Positions 33,951-45,926 of a DNA stretch of 64,000 bases are shown piece after piece (the stretch's first letter is position 1; each line of letters starts with the position of its first letter). The stretch is from Anastrepha obliqua (Eukaryota; Arthropoda; Insecta; Diptera; Tephritidae). The notes beneath the pieces were generated by a model. The model worked only from the letters and a program-made list of their open reading frames with translations. It did not search any database and was not told the origin of the DNA. Location of the stretch: NCBI RefSeq assembly GCF_027943255.1, contig NC_072892.1, positions 23,707,792 through 23,771,791 on the forward strand. The letters are read 5' to 3'. Position numbers and translations under genes: made by a program.

Positions 33951-36205
33951 ATTACCAATCCCATAGTTCTTAAGTTCCATTAGGATATAGATTTCATAGG
34001 GAAAATAGAAGCTTGCAGAAAAGCAAGCAACCTGCTCGAAAAGCACAACAATTAGATCCGAAGAAAACATGAATTATGGCGCTCAATTCCATTTGCTCCC
34101 TCGCAATTTCTATCAGAACTTTCTCGTATGACCTCCATCATTTTTGCCATGCGTACCCAGTATTAGTTGCATGGAAAAACATTCAGTCATTTTTGCACTC
34201 TTCTATTCTCGTACTTTTCTTCATTCTCTTCTGCCATTGTTTTTTTACTTTATTGATCATTGCAGTTGTTCGTATCTTCCTTGAGCGCATATTTTGTTGT
34301 GCGCGGCTATGTCTATGCGCTCCCTTGCCTGAGACACATTGCGTCTGCGTATTAACTTTATACATATGTGCCGCGGATTGAATTGAGGAGAAATAAGTAG
34401 CACATTTATATATCTACGTATACGAGTATGTGCACATCCACACATTTGTATTCATGCTTTATTGTGCGTAGAATATCCGATTAATTTCATTTGATATGAA
34501 ATTTTGGTGGCATCGATAATGTCAACAACGTCTATTTCACAATGGAATTAACTGCAAAGGAAGAAGTTGGCCAATCAGTTATGCCTATTTGGGTTTGTTT
34601 GCAAGTCTGATCGAGCCTCTTTTTCTTTCTGTTTATCCGGTTCTAAATGCGTTGAATCGACAGCGAATAACAAAAAACAAGTACAAATGCGTTGTTGATT
34701 GTCCTCTGCAGTCGCTGCTAGATTTTTTTAATTTTTATTTTTTGCTATTTTTTATCGTATTCTTACGTTCTCCGTTCGTGTTCTGTGTATCTACGCTTTA
34801 GTGCAAGGCGCTCCCTCATACCACACATCCATCGGAAACTTCATTTTAGTCATTTCAACTACTACATACATACATATGTGTACGTGCATATGAACATAAT
34901 ATGAGCTCACATACATACATACATACGATATGCTTTGGAATAGCTCGCAAACTTCGTTTTACTCATATTTGCGTTCCGCTTTCGCATTATTCCACTGCAT
35001 ATTGCTTTGGGTGTTGTTGTTTGTGTTGTTGGCGTCAATAACTTCAGCAGTGCATTTGTTTTGAATCGTGTTTTGTTTTGGTACACGTATTTCTTCGGGA
35101 TTCTCTATTTTGTTCCACTCATTCTCACTGTGCCATTGCACTACCTCACCCCTCGTGCCCGCCTCATGTCAAATTGCAATCAACAACCACCGCTGCATAT
35201 TAATTTTCCGGCTTTTCTGGTTGGTGGTCTCCCTCTTCACTCGCATTCTTTCTCATTATTCCTCCACTTGTGCTCCGCTTTGCTCGCTGCTTGCGGTAAG
35301 TGCTGATGGTTGTGGTAGCTCTGCATTTTCTGCTTCCTCTATAAAGTTGAATGCTTACATACATATATACATACTTACATATGTATGCACTTATATATGT
35401 ATATGTATTTATCTGCTTGTCGCCCCTTTTTATATGCCTTGGTATTCCAGTTTTCAGTGTTTTGTTTTACGAATACGCTGCTCTGTCTTGTTTTTATGTC
35501 CGCTGCAGTTCTTTCTGTCTTTCTGCTTAGCGCTTCTCTTGCTTGACGCTAACTTATGTTCCGTCGTAGATTGCGACATTATCGTCCACTTGTGCCTCTC
35601 CTTCTGTTTTGTTGATTTTGTTGTAAGCCGGTTACCCGGCCGGCGTTTGCGGTGGTTGTTTTGGCACTGCTGTTGAGATTGTCCTGTTGATGTTTTCAGT
35701 TCGCTCACCTCCAGCGCCATTGCTCCGGCGTTTCATTCGCCTTTGTTTGGGTATGTTTTCATCTGACGCTGTTTCTGTTGCTGTTGCTATTGCTGCCGCT
35801 GCCAGTCTTCTTTAACATACTCGTATATGGTTGTTGTTACTTTGTTTACAAATGCAGCTGCGGTGCGGTACACTCAGCTGTGACGTCACTATCGAAGGGC
35901 ATTCACTTTGTGCCTTTGTTTTGATGTTTTTCTTCTGTGCGATGTCCTCGTTGCTGCTGCAATTCTAGCTGCTGGTAGCAGTGCACTTTCGATGTGTTTG
36001 GTTGATTGCGTTCTGTTGTGCTGCCCATATGCTGTGGCATTCTACGATGGACGGACGGCAGGCGAAACAAGCTGGCGAGTTAGCGTGCAAGTGATTGTTT
36101 TTGTATAAAGGTAGAAAATAAACGTTTACCTTTTAACGGCTTTTTTATTTTTCATCTATTTGGGTACATATGCACGAACCTATAATATATATGTATATAT
36201 GTATA
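33951..36205. other. Pyrimidine-rich non-coding stretch
   Basis: The plus strand is unusually T/C-rich with TTGTTG and CTGCTG runs, which produces long open frames. The largest (35068-35676, 202 codons) reads Leu/Cys/Phe-rich, crosses a TATG/CATA microsatellite and shows no domain. A (ACAT)n microsatellite lies at 34910-34926. The composition would fit a UTR or regulatory region, but I cannot support a gene. Confidence 0.45.
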
Positions 36206-36806
36206 TTAGGCCGGGTTGATTTGTGGGGAGGCAAAAAAATCGCCCATTGCTCTGTGAAAATCATATTCTAGGGATCAAAATAAGAAACTTTGCCGAAGGA
36301 ACAATACCTCTAAAACGAATACTGATACCCCCCAATTTGGGTCGAACTTTTAGTGTCTTTTGTGGGGAGGCAAAAAAATCGCCCATTGCTCTGTGAAAAT
36401 CATATTCTAGGGATCAATATAAGAAACTTTGCCGAAGGAACCATACCTCTAAAACGAATTCTGATGTCCCCCAATTTGGGTCGAACTTTTTAGTTTTTTT
36501 TCTCATGTAAAGGCCAAAAAAGGTGATATTTTGAAATGATTGTATGGGGAACCCCCCAGGGGAGTTCCAGAGGGTGTGCCACTGGCATGGGTGGATCGGC
36601 CGTCCAAAGTTAGTGGGGGTCGGTCATATATTTGGACTCGATTGGAGCACTCTAAATGGGTCAAAGTGGGATTTTTCGTTCGACCCAAATTGGGGGACAT
36701 CAGAATTCGTTTTAGAGGTATGGTTCCTTCGGCAAAGTTTCTTATTTTGATCCCTAGAATACGATTTTCACAGAGCAATGAATGATTTTTAAATCGACCC
36801 GCCCTA
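36206..36806. mobile_element. Composite TIR element with nested repeats
   Basis: The outer termini are TTAGGCCGGGTTGATTTG and the inverse of TTAGGGCGGGTCGATTTA. Inside, a 139-bp unit is directly repeated (from 36220 and again from 36360, each starting TTGTGGGGAGGCAAAAAAAT). An inverted copy of most of the unit follows at about 36680-36785 (AGAATTCGTTTTAGAGGTAT and CAAAGTTTCTTATTTTGATC). The core at 36540-36660 is GC-rich and unique. The whole can fold into a long hairpin. There is no transposase, so this is a non-autonomous element of unknown superfamily. A solo end sits at 12.27 kb. Confidence 0.8.
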
Positions 36807-38269
36807 ATATATATATATATGTATACATACATGTACACGTGTGTATGCATGTGTCTACACATTGCTCGTCTCATTTCTTAGCGTGGTTTTCGTTTCAAGG
36901 ATGTTTGTTGGCGTTGGAAGGTGGTCATTGCCACAGTTGCATCTGGCTAAGGTTTCCAATATTGTTATTATATTTTACTTAAGACTTTTTCCGATATACG
37001 AAAAAAAAATCAAAGAAAAAAATTTTTAATCGTGTATGAGTCGGATATACTTGCCTCTCAGAGTGCAGTCACCTGCACTGTTTTTGCACGGTATACATAT
37101 ATACACACATATACATATGTTTGTATGTACAACATCCATGCATTGGCACCAACTGTGATTTCAATCCTCCCTGCTTTCTTATACCTCGATTTCTTTCATT
37201 TTTGTTACGTTCTTCACAGCTGTTTTGGCCTTCTTTAATACCAGTCTGCTGGTGGTTTTTTCTGCGCGTTTTGAAAATATTTGTAAATTTTCCTCTCGAA
37301 TTAGACATTAGTTTGGCAGCCATTTCTTCTAAGACTTTTTTATCAGGTCTAAGTGAACGCAAGTTTCGCTTTATTCCTTCACTATAGAGTGATCTAAAAT
37401 AGTTCCCAACAGTTTCTCATAAATATTTTTGATCTGTGCCTCGATATTTTACCACAAATGGAGGGAAAACCGACAGGTTTGATAAGCACTCAGAGATCTA
37501 CTATAATTCTTGAAAAGTGCACGCTGCTTTTAGGAGGTCAACTCAATGAAATGAGCAAAGATTGGGGCATACTCGGGAGAATTCGTTCTTAAACGAGAAC
37601 CCCATACTGTGCGGCCCAGCCCTCATAGTTTCGAGCGATAGGATTTGTCTAGGACGTCTGCGGCACTTGAAGCGGAGTTCAAGTTTTACTAGAACGGATC
37701 ACCTTAACGCAAAGTAAAAATAAAACTGGGTTTAGGAGAGATAAGGACAAGTTCACCTTCCACTCGGCACCGCAAAGGTCTATGAGCCTGAGTGTGTTCC
37801 ACAGTGGACAACCGTTTCAACCTAACCTAACCGTAACAAGCATTTCGGTGGCGTATGAACAGTGTAAATGCTCAAAGTAGTGTGAAAGCAGAGGAACCGA
37901 AAAAAATGTCTTTATAAATGTCAACACTTTCTTGCTTCCTAGTCATAGAAATTTTCTTAATACAGTTTCGCTTCCTCTTCACGATTGACGATGTAAGTTA
38001 ATGTTAGTTTATATCATTAAAGTGAGGCTGCGCCGGCTCTGAAAGTGTACGACGTGGTACCAGCTGGTGGTAACAAAGGAAGATGAAAGCTTTTTTTGCG
38101 CTGGAAAGGTTAGATGGAGAAGGATTTGGTGTGTCCCACTGTCATCGGTTAGCACGAGAAAAAAACGACCTGCGCGCTCGGCCAAAACCGTCAATCAAGA
38201 AAAAGAAGAAGAATTGGAGGCCGACGGCACAGAACGACCGCAACTGTAGTAAGCCGAATATCGTTAACA
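36807..38269. other. Mostly unassigned stretch
   Basis: Short overlapping open frames without domains. A possible non-LTR 3' end is listed separately. The part 38.02-38.27 kb is richer in GC, with two overlapping plus-strand frames of about 60-70 codons that I do not recognise. Confidence 0.4.
37440..37836 (+). other. Possible non-LTR retrotransposon 3' end
   Basis: A moderately GC-rich stretch ends with GTTCCACAGTGGACAACCG and CAACCTAACCTAACC. An ACCTAACC-type end also closes the RNase H-LINE tail at 33.94 kb, which suggests a retroelement 3' terminus. I find no clear coding motif in it, so the call is weak. Confidence 0.3.
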
Positions 38270-38714
38270 CTATTTTGGAAATGAAACCATAAAAAGTTTG
38301 AGGCGATCTTTAGCATTCGATTGCAAGTAAGTATGACCCAAGTTCACACCTTTTAGACTATTATCCGTTGGCCCGCGCTCCAGCAACTCGGCTATAATGA
38401 CTGCATTTGAACAGCTCAAACACTTCATGTCAATCCCGGGTGAGACGAAGACAGGTCTCTTGAATTTTGAATCAGGTATGTGGAAGAAGTTTGCCGTTGT
38501 ATCATTTCCATTGTCAACCGTCAATTATGATTGAATGATTCATAAAAGTACCAAAAAGTATGTGCCTGATGCATTCTGTAGGCACAATACTTCTAGGCCA
38601 TAAAATAGGAATTATAGTTTTACATATATTTTTTTTTATCGAAAAAGCTATGAATGCTAAATCACTAAATGTGCTACATTCTTGTTTTAGAAATCCTATG
38701 AACCCTTCAGGCAT
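38270..38714 (-). other. Two unrecognised adjacent minus-strand frames
   Basis: Two minus-strand open frames overlap slightly (38514-38714 and 38270-38524). They contain protein-like sequence such as MPEGFIGFLKQECSTFSDLA and SKFKRPVFVSPGIDMKCLSC. Their composition is more balanced than the flanks. I do not recognise a family, and no start context, splice signals or neighbouring gene support expression. A decayed mobile-element or pseudogene fragment is the most likely explanation. Confidence 0.25.
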
Positions 38715-40014
38715 CTTTGCATGTCTAAGTTACCGTTTTTTATAGACGTCGTCGTTTTTTGTTTTTTGTGCTTGTCAATATTTGGCTTGTTAGGAAGTAC
38801 TAAAAAGTTCAAATAACAAAAGTTTCACTTATTGCCATTGCTTGCTCTCTGTCACGATAAATCAATTACCCTTTTTGAACTGTACACGACAACAGAACTC
38901 ATTGGGCTTCTTGCTTGCCAAGTGTCGATCTGCAGTCGTCGGGCGAAAGAAAGTGTTGCAGTTGCAATGCAACGCTTGGCTGGTTGACTGAGTAGTCGAT
39001 CGTTCAGTTTGGGCTATTCTACCACCTTTTACTTTACTCTGCCTGTGCCCCCTTGCTGTACTTATTGCGTCGCACAGTAGCGCACCACAGCTGACACTTA
39101 GTACGTATGTTAATGTCGCTGACAAAGCTCTGATGCCAAGTTGTCGATTGTGAGCGGCAAAACAGCAGCGTTGAAATGTGTTGCAAATGTGGCCTTAGCT
39201 GAATTTGTAATTGAATTGCATGCGGCAGTGCAAGCGGTGCAAAATGCAGTTGGTAAGGCAAAGCGCTGATGAGCAAACAATGACTATGACTACCGCTGCT
39301 TTCGAGACAGCAATAGCAGTAGAACGCTATCGGCAATGGATCCATAGATTCCATTTAAATTGTCATTACAATAAATTTTGATACGTTGTCGTGTACCGAA
39401 CATTTCCACCGACATTATTGTGCACATATATTTCGTTGTGTATTGCCATTTTATTGGTTCGTTGGTGCTGTTAGTTGTGAATTTGCTTTTTTTTCGGGCT
39501 CTTGGCTCGGAGCAAATTATCGGAGGATACTAGCAAATCGCGGCTCAAGCGGCTACAACTCATTATGTTGCACGATCAAGAGTGTCTTCAGTGTTGCTTT
39601 GCAATTGTTGTTATTACTGTGCAACTACTGTTACAATATTACTAAGGCATTTATTGCTGCCATTTGTCTGCCACTGCTGCATGTCCGTTTCATGGCTAAT
39701 CATTAGCGATGATAGCACCAACAAAGCAGCTGCTGCAGAAGGTGAAGGTAAGTGCAAACAAAATCAACGATTATATCTTCTTTGTTAAGAAAATAGGCGG
39801 AAGAGAGAAGAATGGGAAAATCTACTGCTATGGAAATGGTGGGAAAACTGAAAGGGGACAGCAGAAGTAAACAATAAGTGGAAACCAATATTTATGTATA
39901 GATGTACATAAAAGTAATTAGAAATAATAAGAACGTTAAGTGCTCCATATTTAGGTATTTATAAATTCTCTATTAACCGATTAAGCTGCAAGTTGTGAAT
40001 ATTATATTATTTGA
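38715..40014. other. Non-coding stretch with possible 5' exon
   Basis: The part 38.9-39.75 kb is richer in GC than average. A consensus splice donor (AAG/GTAAGT at 39745-39753) follows a CAGCTGCTGCAGAAG stretch, as might occur at the end of an untranslated exon. I cannot identify a promoter or a partner acceptor, so this is only a candidate. Confidence 0.2.
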
Positions 40015-40186
40015 TTTTATTATTTTTGAATAACTTTAAAAAAAATATATATATTTTGGGGCCATTGCTTGTCTGTTTGTATATTGCAGTGTCAAATAAA
40101 AAAAAGTTGCAAAATTATAATTTAGCTATAATTATTTGCAAAAGATTATAAATCTTCTGTTAGGGTGATTAATTTTGCGCCACCGT
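40015..40186 (-). mobile_element. Main MITE, minus copy with decayed 3' end
   Basis: The right edge is the family 5' terminus on the minus strand (plus: GGGTGATTAATTTTGCGCCA). Inside are AAAAGATTATAAATCTTC and the inverse GCTTGTCTGTTTGTATATTG. The left portion ATTTTTGAATAACTTTAAAA matches the inverse of the family's TTATTCAAAAAC segment, but the terminal bases there are lost. Confidence 0.75.
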
Positions 40187-40374
40187 ACACTTCGATAAAC
40201 ACCTCTATTTCATATTTCATTGCCAAAGTTAAGCATTCTAACCACGAATGTATATGCAAACCCATATGACTTTAATACTAAAAATGAAGTGATCAATTAT
40301 GATCAGTTATGTTCAGTTAGAAAATACCTAAAATTAAAGTGATTTTTAAAAATTAAAGGATCTTTCAAAAGTAG

Positions 40375-40760
40375 CGCCTAGATGTCAGTAGCGAATTATG
40401 AATGCCTAGACGGTAACTTTTTTATGTCTTCTTTGACATTTATCGAGCAGACAGCTGCACAATTTTACACGGCAGCACAACGCGTTAAAATTATTGAAAC
40501 TTATTATGAAAATTTTATGATTTTGTGGGTGGAAATAATCGTCCGAATGGGTTGGTAATTCAAAGGTTGCTGAAAACATTGCAAGAAACTGGTACTGTCG
40601 AGGATAGAAAAAGGACCAATCGAGCAGACCAAAACCCTTGCTGTTGCTGTAGTGCAAAGTGTTGCTGAAGAACCTTCAACGTTGATATCTCGACGTTCTC
40701 AACAATTCCACATTCATGAATCGACTGTTTGACGAATTTTACGTCTGGTGGACAATTAAA
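40375..40760 (+). pseudogene. Mariner/Tc1-like transposase N-terminal relic
   Basis: The frame carries QFYTAAQRVKIIETYYENF, then NNRPNGLVIQRLLKTLQETG and TVEDRKRTNRADQ. After a frameshift comes KTLAVAVVQSVAEEPSTLIS and RRSQQFHIHESTV. This is the N-terminal double helix-turn-helix of an IS630/mariner-type transposase, including the linker where the RKRTGRP-like motif binds DNA. It probably comes from the same clade as the DFFLWG...GGHL C-termini at 10, 44.7 and 62.9 kb. A nonsense codon after STV and an abrupt switch to AT-rich sequence end it. A decayed MITE copy sits 190 bp upstream. Confidence 0.7.
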
Positions 40761-41963
40761 GTAAAAAAAAAATTAATTTGAAAATATTTTTTTTTTTTAA
40801 TTTGAAATTTAAATTTAATTACATTTAAATTTAAAAAAATTGAATTTGAAATAATTTTTTTTTAATTTGAAATTTAGTTTTAGTTTATATTTTAGTTTAA
40901 TAAAATTTAATTTGAATTGAAAATTTATTTTTTTTTAATGAGTTTTCATAGCTACTAGTTTCAAAATAATTAAAAAAAACGAGCAATTTGTAGTGAGTTG
41001 GTGCAAAATAAATTAGTTTTGGGATACTCTTCTTCATCTTCTTAAATATTCTGGAAATAAATAAGCGAGTGGGCATTTCAATGGTGCCATTTTTTAAAAA
41101 CAATTTTTAAGAGCCGTGTTGATAGTAAAGATAGTGAAACCTCAAAGATTTTAAATTTGTACATATTTTTTTTTAAACAACATATAGACGAATTTTTTGA
41201 AAAACCCTTTACAAGTAAAACTCCCTTAGTGCAATATCGTAGCAGTGGCAACATTGCATATTTGTCAACAGACACGGTTTATATCAAAAATTTCGAAGTG
41301 AAACTACCTTCTAAAAATTATTTGATAATATTACCAAATATATTTAAAAAAAAAATAAAATAAAAAATTTTAAAAAAGGTTATTAGTGGTATTTTATTTT
41401 TTTTTTTAATTCATTCTAATTTAGTTTACTTACTTACTTTTTCTAATTGCTTTTTTTATTTCATTTTCATAATTCTTTAATTTTCTCACTTTATTAAAAC
41501 TATTTATTTGACTTTATTTAATTTTTTCATAGTTATTTTAGTTTTCTTAAATTTTTTAATTTCGTTATACTAAATTTGTTCTGTTTTTATTTTAAGCTTG
41601 TATTTGATTTAGCGTTTGCTACTTCAGCTTTCCTATTGCATTTTATTATATTTTACTTTATTTAAATTTTTTTTTTCACTACTCTTGATTTTATTATATA
41701 TTATTTGATTATTATTTTATATTTTTTATATATTTTTGGTATCTTTTTTTATATTTCTTTAAGTGAGTTCTACATCATTTAATGCTTTAACGATTTTTTT
41801 GTTTTTAATGTTACCTAATTCATACATTCATTTATAGATATTTATTTAAAAAAATATTTTTAATTAAAAAAAAAAATTAAATACAAAAAATAATCATCCA
41901 ATACGTTGGCAATGTGTCGCACTGTTTTTATTTTGCCCGCCAATGTATGTACATATTACACAG
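40761..41963. other. Very AT-rich low-complexity stretch
   Basis: Repeated AATTTGAAATTTAAATTTAA motifs at 40.76-40.93 kb and T-rich sequence at 41.38-41.90 kb. Short open frames are composition artefacts. Confidence 0.6.
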
Positions 41964-42178
41964 TACAAGGTGGCGCCAAATTATTCACCCTATCGGAAGA
42001 TGTTATAAGTTTTGCCAATGGCGCCATACGTCAATCATTCACTTGTGAACTAAACAGGCAGGCAATGAAGCGCGTAAAGGTCCAAATAAAAATTTTCAAC
42101 ACTCAAAACCATTTTTTGTAATTTAATAAAAAAGTTATTCAAGAACACGCTTGGATGATTAATTTTGCGCCACCTTAC
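41964..42178 (+). mobile_element. Main MITE family, full-length copy
   Basis: Termini TACAAGGTGGCGCCAAATTA and GATTAATTTTGCGCCACCTT. The interior has CCCTATCGGAAGATGTTA, GGCAATGAAGCGCGTAAAG, AACACTCAAAACC and AAAGTTATTCAAGAAC. Length about 214 bp. A plus-strand open frame overlapping it is incidental. Confidence 0.9.
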
Positions 42179-43479
42179 ATATGTACCATATGTTAATACA
42201 AATGTGCCATATGCAAATCAGTCATAATTAAAAGTGTTGAAGAGTTACTCTAAGCTAAACAACGACAACGACGGCAGCAGGACATGGCGAAATAAGCAAA
42301 CAAGTTGTTGCATGTTGCAAGGCATGCCTAATCATATACACGTAAAATTTAAATTTTTTCTGAGGAAGCAATTTCTTTTCCAAGCAAGCTGAAATATACT
42401 AAACAGCGCGTGTAAATATTTGAGCCTGCATGTATGCATAAATATATATGTATATGTGCATCTGTATATATGTAAGCATCTTCGTTCGTGTGCACATGAC
42501 ATTTCACAGCAATTATCGACTAATCGTGCAGTTGTTTGTTGTTTCTGGCGTAGAACACCAGAATACAAAAAGGTAATTTGAAAGGAAAAGCGCAGCGCTC
42601 AATATCCTGTAGCAAGTGACACATAGCCACGAAGCACGAATACGAGCTGGTGTGATGGCTTATGAAGCAAATGCTTTGCTATGGACAAGGTCCATGCCAC
42701 CACCTACATACATACATATCTGGTCAGTGTGTGTGTGTACGCGTGTTTTTTTCTGAGTAGTATATGCAGGTATAGCGGTGTCCTGCAATCTCTACATAGC
42801 CATGGCTATAGATGAGTGCACTTGGGCGTGTGTGCGTGTGCATAATTCATAAACATCCTCGATTGCATTCCACATGCTGCTGCTACGCTGTGCTCGTACA
42901 ATCGACGCGTCACCTAAACTCTGAATCGCCGCGCCATCAGCTGCACTACATTAATACTAACGTTCAACGCGAGACGCCTGGCGCCAAGTCAATGCGACTC
43001 CAGCACTTTTTGTGTACCTTTTTCATTCGATAAGAAACGTTGACTTCGGTATGCCTTTTGTGTGTATTCATATTAAATATAGTAAAAAAAATTGAATATT
43101 GTAAAGAATGTAAAATACATCGAAAAATGGTTTTCAAATGAAACCAATGCCAGCGATAATGGTTGCACAGCGATTTGTTGTTGCATTCAGACAAATAAAT
43201 AAATGTATTTCTTTATTAGTTTCTTAACGAAAGTTATTTCTATACCATTAACATAATTAATGATAATTATGCCATTTATACATAAAATCCACTACTGCTG
43301 GCAGCTGTTGAAGCACCCCTTTTTTGCCAACTTCATTTGGGGGTTTCTAGTGAATCTCTTGAATATTATTCATTTATTATTTTTATTATACTATTCCTAT
43401 GAAATTATATTGAATATTTCTGTTACTTCTCTCCTTTCCCCTTTTACTTTCCAAGGTTTTGAATACAAAGGGCTTTTTA
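42179..43479. other. Non-coding stretch, no gene seen
   Basis: CATACATA/GTGTGT microsatellites and short unassignable frames on both strands. No RNA gene or transposon signature. Confidence 0.5.
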
Positions 43480-43499
43480 GCCTGAGTGTTTTAGGAGTT

Positions 43500-44250
43500 A
43501 CCAATCTTTCGGTGCTGTGCAACGCATCTGCGCACTCAGAGTGGCTTCTTCATACAGAACAGTATTTGAAGCAGCGGTTGAAGTTATTAGCGGAACCATC
43601 CCAATAGATATTTTAGCACAAGAGCGCAAACGGAGATGGGAGGCAAAAATCTCGGGAATCCCAGTAGCGCGCTTCTCCGATATTAGAATTCAAACGCTCA
43701 CACTTGGGCAGGCAAGAAGATGCCACTCTGAACGGTCCGGTAGATGGACAGCGAGACTAATACCCCATATAAAAAGTGGATAGAAAGAAAGCACGGGGAA
43801 ACTAACTATTACCTCACATAGTTTTTGTCCGAATGGCAAAATTGAGTCTACCAAACTGCATATATGGAAATACTGACCACCTTCTTTAAATGCGAGAGGT
43901 GGGACATAGAGAGAACAGCTCTGCAACGATCTATTGGTGTATTGACACCTGAAGAAATAATTGAGAAAATGATGATAGACGAAGAAAAATTGAATGCCGT
44001 CGCAATTACGTGGAGGATATTATCCGAAAAGAGAAGCGTGAAATGGAAACTTATGCAGAAGAGTATTGAGCATAGGTTTCTCAAAACTGGCAAAAGGTGA
44101 GTAAGTAACTATCCCTCTTAGAACGCCGTCTTGGTCCTCTGCCTCGAAGCAATGCGGAGGCAGTCCCGGGATGGAGGGAAAAATCCAAGAGAAGAGGAGG
44201 AATGTTTTTAGTGGAATCACCAGACACATAGTAGCGATGGTTACTATATG
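43500..44250 (+). pseudogene. R1-like non-LTR retrotransposon C-terminal relic
   Basis: QRICALRVASSYRTV, AAVEVISGTIPIDILAQER and SGRWTARLIPHIKS are followed, after a frameshift, by WIERKHGE-type sequence and then FFKCERWDIERTALQRSIGV. LTPEEIIEKMMIDEEKLNAV comes last, up to a stop at 44098. This order (R-x-ALR-x2-x-AYRT, the LLAEER-like helix, R-W-T-x-RLI-P-x2, and the ERR...LTPENIVE-like tail) is typical of R1-clade elements, which in arthropods often target ribosomal DNA. The CPxC zinc knuckle that normally precedes the tail is missing, probably by deletion. Two or more frameshifts make it dead. The site here is not rDNA. Confidence 0.7.
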
Positions 44251-44516
44251 GTGCGAAGGCATTTTTAATCCAACCGCACCGCAAAAAAAAACCATTTCCC
44301 GGTGCTTCTTGGCTCGCCGTTTTCAAATTTCAAATTCATCTAGAAAGGAATTAATTGTACGTGACTTAAGAAGCAATTACGAATGTATACAGTTTTTGGG
44401 GATCCAAACTAAACGTTTCGATCGATAGTAACTTTGTTAAATACAAAAAATAAAAAATAAAAAAATAATAATAACCTATAGAAGGCCCTTATACGAGTAT
44501 ATAATTAATTATATCA

Positions 44517-44998
44517 AATGGCGCAAAATTAATCATCCTATTTTGTACAACTTTCTTACTAAATACAAAAACTATTTTGAGCGCTGTAAATATTTATTTA
44601 GAAATTTACAATTTTTGTATGTTAAGTGCATAAGATGATATTCATCAAGGGACTGCCACCAGTGTTGGTGCATATTTATGCCTATTTTATCGCATCTTCC
44701 GTAAGATTTCCGGTGATAACTGTTCACATTCTTGTCGAATGTTCTCCTTATGGACTGCGATTGTCTGCGGCCTACTGGCATAAACTCGCGACTTCAAGTA
44801 GCCGCCAAGAAAGAAGTCTTGGCCAAATCGAAATTTATGCGAAATTTGGACCCTCAGCGTACTCAAACCAAATTTTACCTCAGCTCGAAGATTTTCGATT
44901 CTATTAGAGCTATTGTCAACGACCCACAAACTTTTAGATTTAGGCCCAACACATTGCATGCAATTATGCCCATATGCATGTATGTCTGTATGCATAAA
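44517..44998 (-). mobile_element. Candidate parent-type copy of the main MITE
   Basis: On the minus strand the element ends at 44517 with the main MITE's 3' terminus (plus: ATGGCGCAAAATTAATCATC). Inward, the sequence matches the MITE 3' half in order: TTAGTAAGAAAGTTGTACAA, then CTCAAAATAG, then AAATAAATATTTACAG against the MITE's AAATAAAGATTTCCATCACT. Instead of continuing into the MITE's 5' half it runs into a transposase C-terminus (next entry). The other TIR is not visible, so the copy is truncated. This links a non-coding family to a likely source of its transposase. Confidence 0.6.
44622..44890 (-). pseudogene. Transposase C-terminal relic linked to the MITE
   Basis: Minus-strand translation gives DFFLGGYLKSRVYASRPQTI (DFFL begins at 44818) and AVHKENIRQECEQLSPEILR. 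After frameshifts comes a tail ICTNTGGSPLMNIILCT with TAA at 44622-44624. The tail corresponds to the GGHLxDIIFHT ending of the related relics at 10.1 and 63.0 kb. These are IS630/Tc1/mariner-type motifs; the upstream catalytic Asp region is too decayed to read. The stop codon lies about 105 bp from the MITE-type terminus, and that 105 bp is what the MITE 3' half corresponds to. Plus-strand frames over this region are shadows. Confidence 0.65.
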
Positions 44999-45867
44999 AC
45001 ATTAATGGCAGGTATCTCTGGCTTAAAGCCAACAACCGCTTTATCAGTTACCATTAGACAGACGGACAGGCATCTTTATAGCTGCCACACTGACATAAAG
45101 CAGGCTGTTATATTAGGCACAGTCAACATCAATCTCTGCAATCGTCCTTTATATTATTGTGAAGTCACTTTTTTCTTTTCGTTATTTGCTGGCGCACATG
45201 CGCAGCAAGCGCTACATCGGCACGACTTCCATTCGTTTACGTACGGCAAATACTCGTATGTATGTTAAGCGCAAGCAACAACAACATGCTTGGTATGTTG
45301 GCAGACCAGTAGCCAGTAAGTTGGCGTGCTCGCGCCGGTAGCCAAGTGAAGTGTAATGACATTAATCAATTGCTGTCGACTGTCACTGATTTGGATGTGG
45401 CGCATGCGCGGTGCCAAGCCTCCAGCGCGATTGTGGTAATCAACAACAATACTCACTTTAGGTAGGATTTAACTTGGCGTGGATCAGCAATTGCTCGATT
45501 TTTTTCCAGTTTTTTATAAGTGCACACTTTTGTAAGCGCAGCTGAAAAGTTAACCCATAGCAGCCGAGCGTTATAATTTGGGATAGGTCACTTTTACGAT
45601 TGTTTATTTATGTTTTTTAAGTTATTCTTTTGTATAACGGATGCTACCGCAATTATTTTTTAATAATAATGGAGTTCTGAGTAAAAATTATAAAAAAAGT
45701 GGCTGAGGAAAGTGCCACAAAAATACTCTGAGAGGAGATTCAATAAATTAAACGTTGCTTTACATCAAAGGCGTTCTAATAAATATTTTTATATTTCTCA
45801 TATAATTTTTTTCTTATATAAATATATAATATAATAATACGTAATATATAATGACGTAAAATAAATC
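44999..45867. other. Non-coding stretch, no gene seen
   Basis: A GC-richer patch at 45.17-45.44 kb has overlapping frames on both strands but no motif. The rest is AT-rich. Confidence 0.45.
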
Positions 45868-45926
45868 AATTAATAAAAAAAGTTATTCAAAAACAAAATT
45901 GATGATTAATTTTGTGCCACCTTGTA
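45868..45926 (+). mobile_element. Main MITE, 3'-end fragment
   Basis: AAAAAAAGTTATTCAAAAAC leads into GATGATTAATTTTGTGCCAC and CTTGTA. Only the last 60 bp or so of the family is present. Confidence 0.8.

Noticed and set aside
35068..35676. 202-codon open frame on plus
   Set aside because: Leu/Cys/Phe-rich product from T/C-rich sequence, translates a CATA/TATG microsatellite, overlaps other frames, and has no domain or homology that I recognise.
44732..45268. 178-codon open frame on plus
   Set aside because: Its first part is the reverse strand of a transposase relic and the remainder has no protein character.
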